Assembly: GCF_000336915.1 (NCBI RefSeq)
Contig: NZ_AOMD01000015.1
Location: 1 to 64,000 of the forward strand
Source: Halococcus saccharolyticus DSM 5350
Lineage (GTDB): Archaea; Halobacteriota; Halobacteria; Halobacteriales; Halococcaceae
Length of the DNA stretch: 64,000 nt
Reading direction: 5' to 3'
This document shows, one piece after another, positions 28,553-36,814 of the stretch. Below the pieces are notes generated by a model. The model had not been told where the DNA came from. It saw nothing but the letters and a program-made list of their open reading frames with translations, and searched no databases. Position numbers and translations under genes: made by a program. Numbering within the stretch: the first letter of the stretch is position 1; the number at the start of each line of letters is the position of its first letter.

Positions 28553-28978
28553 TCAGATGATCGTGACAAGTACTGGTGAGCGACAATCCACAGTTTCAGC
28601 GACACTCTCCGGAGAGACATAGTCCGTACTTGAATGTCCGTGACCGTCTATCACGATCTGATCGATGTGGTGCTGTTCGGCGTAGTCGACGATCGTTTGA
28701 GAGGGGCGACCAATTTTCGTTGTGGTAGACAGTCTGACGCCGTACTCACAAGCCATCCTTTGGACATCGGTAATGAGTGAGGTCACCGTGTCGTGGCCTT
28801 TTTCGTAGTAGCTCTTGAGCTCACTTTCTAAGGTTTGTGGAGCAAGATGGCTGACCTCGGCAGAATCGATGACATGAAGGACCGTTACCTCAGCACACGG
28901 ATGCTCAGACAATATGTACGCTAAGCTCTTTTTGGCTTGAAGAAACTCATCCACCGGCACGAGCACGCGTCTTGTCAT
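28553..28978 (-). CDS. UspA-family universal stress protein
   Basis: About 141 residues from MTRRVLVPVDEFLQAKKSLA, the normal UspA strand 1, through EVTVLHVIDSAEV, IGRPSQTIVDYAEQHHIDQI and VIDGHGHSSTDYVSPESVAE to CRSPVLVTII. The nucleotide-binding G-x2-G-x9-G(S/T) loop is altered (GHGHSSTDYVSPESV), so ATP binding is uncertain. Cytosolic. 73 bases upstream of the DAACS symporter gene on the same strand, possibly an accessory of it. Confidence 0.9.
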   Translation of the reverse strand: MTRRVLVPVDEFLQAKKSLAYILSEHPCAEVTVLHVIDSAEVSHLAPQTLESELKSYYEKGHDTVTSLITDVQRMACEYGVRLSTTTKIGRPSQTIVDYAEQHHIDQIVIDGHGHSSTDYVSPESVAETVDCRSPVLVTII

Positions 28979-29072
28979 GTATTTTAGTCGGTGATCCGTG
29001 CTATTCAAGGGTGATAGCGATTCTCAACGTGTGAGAATTACGCCGATGTGTCTGTGTCGGAAGCGAACCACA

Positions 29073-30371
29073 CTATGGCCAGAGACCGCGTGCTTCGTGG
29101 GCTTCTGCGAGTCGGGAGAGCGCAACGATGTACGCGGCATCACGCCACGACACACCTCGCTCATCGACTTCCGACCGAACTTCCTCCCATGCCGCTAGCA
29201 TCTCTTTTTCAAGTTCGTCGTTGACGCGTTCGAGCGACCACGACCGGCGGTTAATATCTTGCAACCATTCGAAGTAGCTCACGGTCACGCCACCAGCGTT
29301 GGCAAGGATGTCTGGAACGACAGGGATATCCCGGTTGTCGAGGATCGTATCGGCTGCGGACGTCGTCGGGCCGTTTGCTCCCTCAATGATGATACTTGCT
29401 TGGATCGCGTCGGCATTCGCTTCGGTGATGACGTTACCGACCGCGGCCGGGATGAGGACATCCACATCGAGCTCGAAGAATTCGTGGCTCGGCAGGACGT
29501 CATCGGCGTGTTTGGTGACTGCTTCCGGTTCTTCATCGTGTGAGGGGATCGCTTGGACGTCGAGTCCATCAAGGTCGTAGACGACACCGTTCACGTCACT
29601 CACAGCGGCGATAGTTGCGCCCCAGTCATCGAGTAACCGAGCCGCGCTCGCACCAACGCTGCCGAAGCCTTGGACCGCAACCGTCGTTCCCTCTAACGAG
29701 CGGTCGTAGTAGTCACACACCTCGCGAGTGATGATCGCGACACTCCGACCGGGGGCTTCACTCCGACCGTAGCTTCCACCGACGACAGGTGGTTTCCCGG
29801 TGACGACACCCGGAGTGGTTTCGGCCTGCTGCATACTGTAAGCATCCATGATCCACGCCATCGTCTGTTCGTTGGTGCCCATATCAGGGGCTGGAATGTC
29901 CCGGGTCGGGCCGATGGCGTCTCGTATTTCCTGCGTGAACCGTCGAGTAAGGCGCTCCTCTTCGCCAGAGCTCAGTTCCTTTGGGTTAGCGACGACACCA
30001 CCTTTCGCCCCGCCGAACGGGAGATCCAGAACGGCGCATTTCCACGTCATCCACATCGCTAACCCAACGCACTCGTCATGGCTGACACCGGGATGAAACC
30101 GAAGGCCACCCTTGTACGGTCCCCGGACGCTATCGTGCTGTGCACGGTACCCGGTAAACACCTCGACGGTCCCGTCATCCCGTTCGAGCGGAACCGACAC
30201 CTCGTGAACCTTCGCTGGATGGTTGAGTCGCTCGACCGTATTTGGATCGATATCGATGTGACTCGCTGCACGCGCGAGCTGGCGACGGGCCGTGTCCAGT
30301 GCGGACTCGAATTCGGTCGGATCAGCCGGCTCCTCGGATGCACGTCCTTGTTGGGTTGATTCTGAGGCCAT
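29073..30371 (-). CDS. gdhA: Glutamate dehydrogenase (NAD(P)-dependent)
   Basis: 432 residues. Catalyses reversible oxidative deamination of glutamate to 2-oxoglutarate and ammonium. Conserved blocks: [20 protein letters not shown] with catalytic lysine [56 protein letters not shown], Rossmann [19 protein letters not shown], and [12 protein letters not shown] followed by [12 protein letters not shown]. Hexameric family II type, typical for haloarchaea. A small zinc-ribbon gene lies 3 bases upstream on the same strand, so the two are cotranscribed. Confidence 0.97.
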   Translation of the reverse strand: MASESTQQGRASEEPADPTEFESALDTARRQLARAASHIDIDPNTVERLNHPAKVHEVSVPLERDDGTVEVFTGYRAQHDSVRGPYKGGLRFHPGVSHDECVGLAMWMTWKCAVLDLPFGGAKGGVVANPKELSSGEEERLTRRFTQEIRDAIGPTRDIPAPDMGTNEQTMAWIMDAYSMQQAETTPGVVTGKPPVVGGSYGRSEAPGRSVAIITREVCDYYDRSLEGTTVAVQGFGSVGASAARLLDDWGATIAAVSDVNGVVYDLDGLDVQAIPSHDEEPEAVTKHADDVLPSHEFFELDVDVLIPAAVGNVITEANADAIQASIIIEGANGPTTSAADTILDNRDIPVVPDILANAGGVTVSYFEWLQDINRRSWSLERVNDELEKEMLAAWEEVRSEVDERGVSWRDAAYIVALSRLAEAHEARGLWP

Positions 30372-30373
30372 TG

Positions 30374-30520
30374 TTATTCGAAGGGAACCAGGCGGTTCCG
30401 TAGTTCACTGCCACAATCAGCACAGAGGCCGGGGTTCGATTCGGCCATCACGATCGTCCCACACTCGAAACACTCATACGGCGTTTCAGCCTGAGTATCG
30501 AAGTCGACATCTCGTGCCAT
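30374..30520 (-). CDS. Small rubrerythrin-like zinc-ribbon protein
   Basis: 48 residues, [20 protein letters not shown] followed by [20 protein letters not shown]. Two CxxC pairs form a zinc or iron ribbon like the C-terminal rubredoxin part of rubrerythrin, the pattern of a short haloarchaeal family (rubrerythrin-like domain, DUF7129-type). It stands 3 bases before gdhA, so probably translationally linked; function unknown. Confidence 0.8.
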   Translation of the reverse strand: MARDVDFDTQAETPYECFECGTIVMAESNPGLCADCGSELRNRLVPFE

Positions 30521-30607
30521 TATCGGATAGTACGAACCAGTAGCAAATGTGCGGCTTTGTTAAAAGACGAAACTCGATCTCGATATGGAGTTCGTTATTG
30601 AACCCAT

Positions 30608-33481
30608 CTATCCTGTGGTGGCGGCGGCTGGAATTCCGATATCATCGAACAGTGCGGAAAACAGCTTCCGCTGGACAGTTCTGGCGTGCCGATAGAATGC
30701 TGGCGGGGAGATTCCGAGGGTGTCTGCGACCTCTTCGCCCGTGCTTTCGCGTGGTGACTCGAAAAACCCGCTGTAGTACGCTGTCTGGAGCACTTCTAAC
30801 TGCCGTTCCGTCAACCGGTCGAAAAACTCCGCGTGAAGATTGCGGGACGATGCGCGTTCGACTGTCTGTTTCGATTGGAGTTCGATATCCGTGAACGTCT
30901 CGGTGATGACTTGGTGTATGTGCCGAACGTCGACGCTACTCGGGACATCAACGACGAGCGTCGTGGTCTCGCCGTCGGCTGTGCTGCTTCGAAGTACGAC
31001 TCCGTGATCGGCAAGATCGCGCGCGAGAAACGGTTGCGAGAGGTGGAGTCGAAGCACCGCTTCGTCCTCATCATCACTGATACGACGGACGTCGTTGATC
31101 GACACCAGGTTCTGTGCAGCGGCGACGACGGACTCGACAGTAGCACCCGTCACACTGATGAATACGTACACCCCCTCGGCAGCTTGCTGAATTCCGCCTT
31201 GGTAGGTGAGAGTACAGTCCGCTCGTTGTGCGAGCCGGGAAAACACGAACGCTGGATCCCGTACCTCGAACTCAAGGCGCGTATTCGACGTGGTTAGCAG
31301 CGCGTTCTTCCGCTCGACTGCGCTTGTCGCCGAGGCGATCGTCTCGCCAAGCTCCGTGAACACAGCCTGGGTCATCTCATTGAACGCATCGGGGGTGTCT
31401 GCGTAGACAGCCAGGACGCCATACTTGAATTCATCGTAAGCCAGCGGCACACTCAGCACGGAGAGGTACTCACGCGAGAGTGCCTCCTTTCGCCATGGCT
31501 CTTCGCGCAGTCGATCGGCTACGTTTGACACTAACTGTACTTCCTGTGTGGTTGCAGTCCGCCCTGCTGGATCCGTCTCCTCTGGTCCGACCGGGAACGA
31601 CGTACTGTCCAGATACCCCTGTTCCGCCCCGTCCCAGACTCGTGGTTCCAGCGTCTCGGTGATCGGATCGGTTTCACCGATCCACGCGAACGTGAATCGC
31701 TCCTCCGTCGTCAGCAGATTACAGACAGCGTGGTTGATTTCCTCGCGCGTTTCCGCCTGGACGAGCGCCTGATCGATCTCCCGAATGATCTCGTTGATGC
31801 CGTTGACCTGGGTGAGTTGGCTGTTTCGTTGCTGGAGTTCCCGATCCTGCTTCCGGAGTTGGCTTTCGCGTTTGACCCGATCAAGGGCGGCCTCAGTTGT
31901 TGCTGCGAGCAGATCAGTGAGTTCTCGAAGTACCTCGTCGAATTGCCCGACCGTTTCAGCGGCGGCGATGAACACCCCGTGGTCACCGAGCGGGATGTAC
32001 GCCCCACTTCGGATGTCAGTCGCTGGGTTCTCGAGACGGTCAGAGTCATGGACGTCAGCGAAAAACCGGGTGTCGTTCTCGACGAAACAGTGGCCCGTGA
32101 TGGTTTCATCGTCCGCACGCAACGTCGGAAGCGGTCCGTTCAGACGTTCCATCCCGCTTGAAGCGGCGACCGGCTTAAGCTCGTTCTCGTCGGCCTCGAA
32201 AAGATACACGGCGCTCGCATCCAGATCGAGAACCGTGGCTGCATCATCGACGACGCGTTGGCTTATCTCATGATTGGTTTCGGCGTACTGGAGTTCGCGC
32301 GTTGTCTTGTGAAGCCCGGCCAATGCTTCCTCGCGTCGTTTGCGCTTTGTGATGTCGCGACAGCTGTAGAGGAGTGTTCCATTTTGGATCGACACCTCTC
32401 GTACGTTCACCAGCAGGGTATGTTCGCGGCCTGCCTTGTCGGTGGCCGTGCATTCGATGTTCTTCAATACGCCGTCGTCGCCCAGTTCGTCCCGGTCGAA
32501 CAATCCGTCGCCGAGAAGGCGGTCGATCGTGCCGAGGTCGTTGATCTCGTCGGCAGTATAACCGAATATGAAGTGAACATTGGGACAGACGTAGGTGAAT
32601 TCGCCAGCATCGTCGGTGATGAGGATCGTGTCGGTCATGTTGTTGAGCGTGATCCGGTGGAGTTCTTCGGACTCACGAAGCTCGTGTTCAAGCGAAACTC
32701 GCTCGGTGATGTCTACCCCTTCAACGATGATCGAGACGATCGTCTCAGTTTCGTCCCGAACGGGTCGAACCGAGAGCTCGAGCGTCTGTGACGGAGCATC
32801 TTCAGGTTCGCGGGTGACGGTAGATTGAGTGAATTCGCCAGCGATAGCTTGCTCAACGATTTGCTGGATAGTCGTTTGTGTCCCATCGGATTCCGACCAC
32901 CACGGTAGCGTCCAGAATGACTCTCCAACGATTGTGTCAGCGTCTGGTTTGATCATCTCACGCGCCCTCTGATTGACCCGTTGCAGCGATCCGTTCGGGT
33001 CGAGCACCCAGGTGGCCGTTTGGGTATCGTGAAAGATCGCGTCGAACTGTCGTGCTCGATCTCGCTGAGTGATGGTCCGCCGGGATGTGCGCACGGCTCG
33101 GGTGAGCCGCGTTAGGATGTCGTCTAGGATATCGTCAATCGGGGGTGAAATGACGATATAATCGGTCACGTCCGCAGCGATCGCTTTACTGGCGACAGCT
33201 TCGGTGCCGGACGCCGTACAGAGCACCACCGGAAGCGTCGCTGTTTCGTTGCGAATCGTTCGAAGCAGTTCGAGTCCTGTCTGGTCATCTATCTCGTGTG
33301 CGGTGATGACACACTCAATCGGATGCTCGTCGAGAACAGACATTGCGGCATCCAGAGTCTCAACCGTCCGGACCGATGCTCCCCGATGGGTTTCGAGCGC
33401 GTTTGCAAGAGGGGCGACCCAGTCAGCTGTTCCAGCGAGAAGCAGATGAGCCGATTCCAACGTACCTGTGGAGGACGCCAT
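30608..33481 (-). CDS. Large Bat-like sensor-regulator (REC-PAS-PAS-GAF-GAF-HTH_10)
   Basis: 957 residues. A receiver-like domain at about 1-125 (VRTVETLDAAMSVLDEHPIE, LLLAGTADW) whose phospho-Asp loop is degenerate; PAS domains at about 145-255 (FDAIFHDTQTATWVLDPNGS) and 265-385 (DTILITDDAGEFTYVCPNVH); GAF domains at about 390-560 and 575-735; the Bat-type GAF/HTH-associated domain at about 740-890; a bacterio-opsin-activator HTH_10 at about 895-945 (LTERQLEVLQTAYYSGFFES, EEVADTLGISPPAFYRHART). A one-component sensor acting on transcription, signal unknown. No histidine kinase. Unlinked to a partner. Confidence 0.93.
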   Translation of the reverse strand: MASSTGTLESAHLLLAGTADWVAPLANALETHRGASVRTVETLDAAMSVLDEHPIECVITAHEIDDQTGLELLRTIRNETATLPVVLCTASGTEAVASKAIAADVTDYIVISPPIDDILDDILTRLTRAVRTSRRTITQRDRARQFDAIFHDTQTATWVLDPNGSLQRVNQRAREMIKPDADTIVGESFWTLPWWSESDGTQTTIQQIVEQAIAGEFTQSTVTREPEDAPSQTLELSVRPVRDETETIVSIIVEGVDITERVSLEHELRESEELHRITLNNMTDTILITDDAGEFTYVCPNVHFIFGYTADEINDLGTIDRLLGDGLFDRDELGDDGVLKNIECTATDKAGREHTLLVNVREVSIQNGTLLYSCRDITKRKRREEALAGLHKTTRELQYAETNHEISQRVVDDAATVLDLDASAVYLFEADENELKPVAASSGMERLNGPLPTLRADDETITGHCFVENDTRFFADVHDSDRLENPATDIRSGAYIPLGDHGVFIAAAETVGQFDEVLRELTDLLAATTEAALDRVKRESQLRKQDRELQQRNSQLTQVNGINEIIREIDQALVQAETREEINHAVCNLLTTEERFTFAWIGETDPITETLEPRVWDGAEQGYLDSTSFPVGPEETDPAGRTATTQEVQLVSNVADRLREEPWRKEALSREYLSVLSVPLAYDEFKYGVLAVYADTPDAFNEMTQAVFTELGETIASATSAVERKNALLTTSNTRLEFEVRDPAFVFSRLAQRADCTLTYQGGIQQAAEGVYVFISVTGATVESVVAAAQNLVSINDVRRISDDEDEAVLRLHLSQPFLARDLADHGVVLRSSTADGETTTLVVDVPSSVDVRHIHQVITETFTDIELQSKQTVERASSRNLHAEFFDRLTERQLEVLQTAYYSGFFESPRESTGEEVADTLGISPPAFYRHARTVQRKLFSALFDDIGIPAAATTG

Positions 33482-33581
33482 GTGCTAAAGATGTGGTCCC
33501 GACCATGTTCAAGACACCGGAACCCAACCTACCATATTGACAGTCATTTCGCGTAGAACTGCTTGAATCGCTCTCTGTAGG

Positions 33582-33905
33582 TTAGTGCCCTGTGATTTCG
33601 AGACCGACGACGCCAACGATAATCAGTCCGATGAATCCGAAACGAGCCACGCTTGAGGATTCGTCGAAGAGGAGAACACCAAGGATAGCCGTTGCGGCGG
33701 CCCCGATGCCTGTCCAGACTGCGTATGCGGTTCCGATTGGGAGCGACTGGACTGCCTTCGCTAGCAGCACCACGCTGATCGCCATCGAGACGATCGTGGC
33801 CACACTAGGGACGAGGTTCGTGAATCCGTCGGAGTACTCAAGGCCGATTGCCCAGCCGGTTTCAAACACTGCTGCAACGATGAGGTACACCCATGCCGAA
33901 ACCAT
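33582..33905 (-). CDS. SMR-family small multidrug/guanidinium exporter
   Basis: 107 residues, four helices. Glu-14 equivalent in AAVFETGWAIGLEYSDGFTN, the conserved AVQSLPIGTAYAVWTGIGAA, and LFDESSSVARFGFIGLIIVG. The AVWTGIG motif and the GxxxE placement fit the Gdx/SugE branch (guanidinium or quaternary ammonium, proton-coupled). Single gene, next to a MITE insertion. Confidence 0.92.
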   Translation of the reverse strand: MVSAWVYLIVAAVFETGWAIGLEYSDGFTNLVPSVATIVSMAISVVLLAKAVQSLPIGTAYAVWTGIGAAATAILGVLLFDESSSVARFGFIGLIIVGVVGLEITGH

Positions 33906-33958
33906 CTAGAAAACGACCAAGCATCGCGGTATAGTGGTTGTGGAACAGCTATTGAACT

Positions 33959-34123
33959 TTCGCTCTCACGAAACACATTGTTGATAGGAGCCGTCCGGCG
34001 ATTTTGTTCTGCGGTGAGTTGATCTGGAGAGAGCGGCAGCTCCTTCGGCGGGTCAACCGAGGGTTCTACGGGCTCGGAGCGAATCCCGTTATTGCCACCA
34101 ACAAACTCCTTCACAAGAGCGTT
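33959..34123. mobile_element. MITE copy 1 (non-autonomous element)
   Basis: Near-identical in layout to 39148-39313 (same length within 1 base, roughly 85-90% identity by eye). The ends form imperfect inverted repeats: left CGCTCTCACGAAACACATTG, right revcomp AACGCTCTTGTGAAGGAGTT. The internal part carries GGTTCTACGGGCTCGGAGCG in both. No transposase gene. It lies between the SMR and ZIP genes. Together with copy 2 this is a small mobile family; the parent element is not in this window. The rest of 33906-34301 holds no gene. Confidence 0.85.
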
Positions 34124-34301
34124 GTACGCTACTGCGTACGAGTCACCCGCTCAGAGATCTTTTCGTTCTTAGTGTGCAAAATAAGCCCCGTGCCACGACT
34201 ACCCTCACGGCCCACAGGGGGCCGGAGGGCTGGCAGGATAAGAACCAACCTTTGTCGCATCACCTTGCCAGAGCGGGGAGACGGTCGAGTTATCACCTCC
34301 T

Positions 34302-35024
34302 CTAATGCAGCATGTCGAGCAGGAAAACCGAGAGGAACCCAACAAAGAACAGCGTCGTCGATACCGGCGTCTCGGGGACCTTCTGGGCTTTCACGAGCAG
34401 TTCCTCGGTGACTAAATACAGTAGGGCCGCCGACCCGAACGCGAGTATGACCGCGATGGGAGATCCAGTCACCCCATCCAGTGCCAACACGCCGATGGTT
34501 ACGCCCGCCGTCAGCAACAGTCCGAATGCCGCTGGAACCGCGAGTTTCCGTAGCGTGGAGACACCGGAGGGCAGCGCGACGACGCCAGCGACGCCCAGAA
34601 AGAGCACCTCGATGGCCAGCGCCACGGCGATGAGGATGCCCGTCGCGGCCTCTGTGAGGAACGTGACGCCGATGAGTACCCCGTCGATGAGCATATCGAT
34701 GCTGACCGTGATGAGCAGGCTCGCAGCGCCCGCGAAGCTCCCGCCGATGTCCCGCTTCTCGATGAGCTTGCTCAACCGATGAATCCCGAGCATCGCCGCA
34801 ACCCCGAGAGCGAACCCGACGACGACTACGACCGGCGCTCGGTCGTGGATGTCCGGTAACAGCTCGGCCGCAACGGCGGCGATGACGACGCCAGCTGCGA
34901 AATGCTGGACATTACTCTCCATCTGCGGCCCTGGAGGTCGGTACACGGCGACTATGCCCCCGACCATCGCGGCCACGACGGCCAGCATCGTGTACGATAG
35001 GGCCTGAACGAGCGTCCCGACCAT
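34302..35024 (-). CDS. ZIP-family metal transporter (divergent)
   Basis: 240 residues, eight helices. HFAAGVVIAAVAAELLPDIH matches ZIP helix 2, with helix 4 reading SIDMLIDGVLIGVTFLTEAA and helix 5 AIEVLFLGVAGVVALPSGVS. In classical ZIPs helix 4 has HNxPEG and helix 5 HxxPEG; here these positions are Asp and Glu without His (DMLIDG; EVLFLG). It is therefore either a divergent ZIP with changed metal choice or a related non-ZIP transporter. Gene ends next to MITE copy 1. TATA-like ATTTATCAT precedes the start. Confidence 0.7.
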   Translation of the reverse strand: MVGTLVQALSYTMLAVVAAMVGGIVAVYRPPGPQMESNVQHFAAGVVIAAVAAELLPDIHDRAPVVVVVGFALGVAAMLGIHRLSKLIEKRDIGGSFAGAASLLITVSIDMLIDGVLIGVTFLTEAATGILIAVALAIEVLFLGVAGVVALPSGVSTLRKLAVPAAFGLLLTAGVTIGVLALDGVTGSPIAVILAFGSAALLYLVTEELLVKAQKVPETPVSTTLFFVGFLSVFLLDMLH

Positions 35025-35603
35025 TCGATTGTGTCCCCTGATCGAACCATGATAAATCCGGTTGGTTTGACCTCAAACGAGCGCCTCAATGTCCGTCGCC
35101 GGTCGGTCGATGGCACGGGGACGGGCGGGGGATGGTGGCTTCCTGGGTCCGTATCGGGGCTGGCGGTGGGTAAATATGGCCTCGGTCTCGATCGCTCCAA
35201 CACGAAACGGCCCACATTGTCGAACGATATCGTCTCGTCACTCGACATTTCGCCGAGTCTCGTTTGCACCCGTATCCAGTGGCTCGAATCGAACGATGGG
35301 ATCCAGGATCCCACGCCGGTGTCGACGACGAGGAGGCGTGCTGCCAGTTGTTCACGTTCATTATCTGTGCGGCCTCCCCACGGAGTATGCGTATCGCTGG
35401 AAGATCGAGCGCGGTCACAAGGGGTGAAACGATTCACGACCGCGACGATGTGAGGAGCGATGCTGCTTTGTTTCGATCTTTTATTGTTATTGATTGCTTC
35501 GCCTCACCGTGTTCCACAGACCCGATGAGAGGAACGAGTACAAACGCTTTTTATCCAGAACGGCTGAAAATTGTCACCAGCTCACGATGGTTTCTTTCTC
35601 TGA
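35025..35603. other. Non-coding or degraded region
   Basis: No gene I can support. A C-terminal fragment VHVHYLCGLPTEYAYRWKIE at about 35350-35425 (+ strand) is faintly transposase-like, but no motif is firm, and several overlapping frames on both strands are open only through GC bias. From about 35460 the sequence becomes AT-rich, as a promoter region would be. Confidence 0.4.
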
Positions 35604-35837
35604 GTTAATATCGGAGATCTAATTCTCTCGGAGAATTCGACGCTTGCTGAATCGGGGATCTATGAGACAACTGGCTGCCGGGTGATCGCTGTCACGGATG
35701 ATTCCGGGTTCTCAAGCACTATCGACCCCCAACGGGAGTTCACAGGTGACGAACGGCTCGTGGTTGTGGGAACCGACGAAGCGGTTCACCAGTTCGAGAA
35801 GCGGTTCGATGTCTCGTCGACTGAAGCGGTCTCGTGA
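35604..35837 (+). pseudogene. RCK_C (TrkA-C) domain remnant of a K+ channel or transporter
   Basis: Frame ending at 35837 reads NSTLAESGIYETTGCRVIAV, then DERLVVVGTDEAVHQFEKRF. This is the RCK_C domain that ends TrkA or ion-channel regulatory subunits (TLAExxIxxxTGCxVIAV ... GDxLVVVGT). Only about 78 codons remain without a start, so it is a 5'-truncated gene fragment. It lies directly before an UspA-like gene, as RCK proteins often do, so the pair may once have been one operon. Confidence 0.8.
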
Positions 35838-35955
35838 GTCGATATGAACATGGGGGTAGAAGGCGGTCGAAGAGTTATCAGGGTGAGTAATCACTGCGGT
35901 AACGTGAACGCTTACAACCCGAACGCGAATATGACTGGACCGGAAACAGTGAGCC

Positions 35956-36675
35956 ATGCCTCTGGGTGACAGCGCAACGATACTCGTGCCGGTCGACGTT
36001 ACGGCCGACGATCGGCCTGCTCGCCCCCTCGTCGATCTCTGTCGGTCGGTCGATGTCGTCCTGCTCGGGTACTATCCGGTACCGGATCAACTCGCTCCCG
36101 CACAGCTGAAACAGGATCACGAAACCGACGCTCAAGCAACACTGGAGGAGACCGCCGACAGATTCCGGGATAACGGAATCGACGTCACGGACATTCTCGT
36201 GTTCACCCACGACCGAGAGGACACTATCGACCGCGTCGCCAATGAGTACGACTGTGATGCGGTTCTGGTCTTGAGCGAGACGGAGCACATTGAACAGATA
36301 CTTGCCCCGATACGTGGCGACACGAATCTCGAACGAATCGTCTCACTCCTCGAGGCCCTCATGCAGACGAGCGACGCGTCGGCCACTTTCTTCCATTCCG
36401 TGGCGGAAGACAGTGATCCGAGTCACGGAGAGTTTCTCGTACGAGGAGCCGCCGACCGACTTGCGGAGGCGGGAATCGACCGGGATCGGATCGATTGGCA
36501 ACTATCGGAGGAGGAGTCCCCCCACGATGAAATCGTCGAACTCGGGCAGGCGTATGACCTCTTAGTCCTCGGTGAAACGAAACCGTCGCTTCGCGACCGT
36601 ATCCTCGGAGCGGTCCCAACCCGAATCGTCGATGAGGTAGACAGACCAGCCTTCATCGTGAGGGATGTCGAGTAA
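35956..36675 (+). CDS. Tandem UspA-like protein
   Basis: 239 residues, two UspA-like halves. First: ILVPVDVTADDRPARPLVDL, with an intact strand and VLVLSETEHIEQILAPIRGD; second from about residue 118: LERIVSLLEALMQTSDASAT ending IVDEVDRPAFIVRDVE. ATP loops look partly lost. It stands 139 bases before the amino-acid permease that has its own UspA-like tail, and 118 bases after an RCK_C fragment. Presumably stress or transport regulation. Confidence 0.85.
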   Translation: MPLGDSATILVPVDVTADDRPARPLVDLCRSVDVVLLGYYPVPDQLAPAQLKQDHETDAQATLEETADRFRDNGIDVTDILVFTHDREDTIDRVANEYDCDAVLVLSETEHIEQILAPIRGDTNLERIVSLLEALMQTSDASATFFHSVAEDSDPSHGEFLVRGAADRLAEAGIDRDRIDWQLSEEESPHDEIVELGQAYDLLVLGETKPSLRDRILGAVPTRIVDEVDRPAFIVRDVE

Positions 36676-36814
36676 TGCCGCTCAGCGTGGTCCAGGCAGC
36701 CAAACACCGAATACGCTGCGCCCGGTATCCTCCCGTGATTCACTTGCCCGCTCTACTGTCAACCGAATGTTGCAGCCGATCACAACCGACCGATGACACA
36801 ACAGTGGTGAACGG

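Noticed and set aside
35025-35460. Open frames on both strands between ZIP and the RCK_C remnant
   Set aside because: No family features; mutually overlapping frames suggest GC-bias artefacts or a decayed gene.
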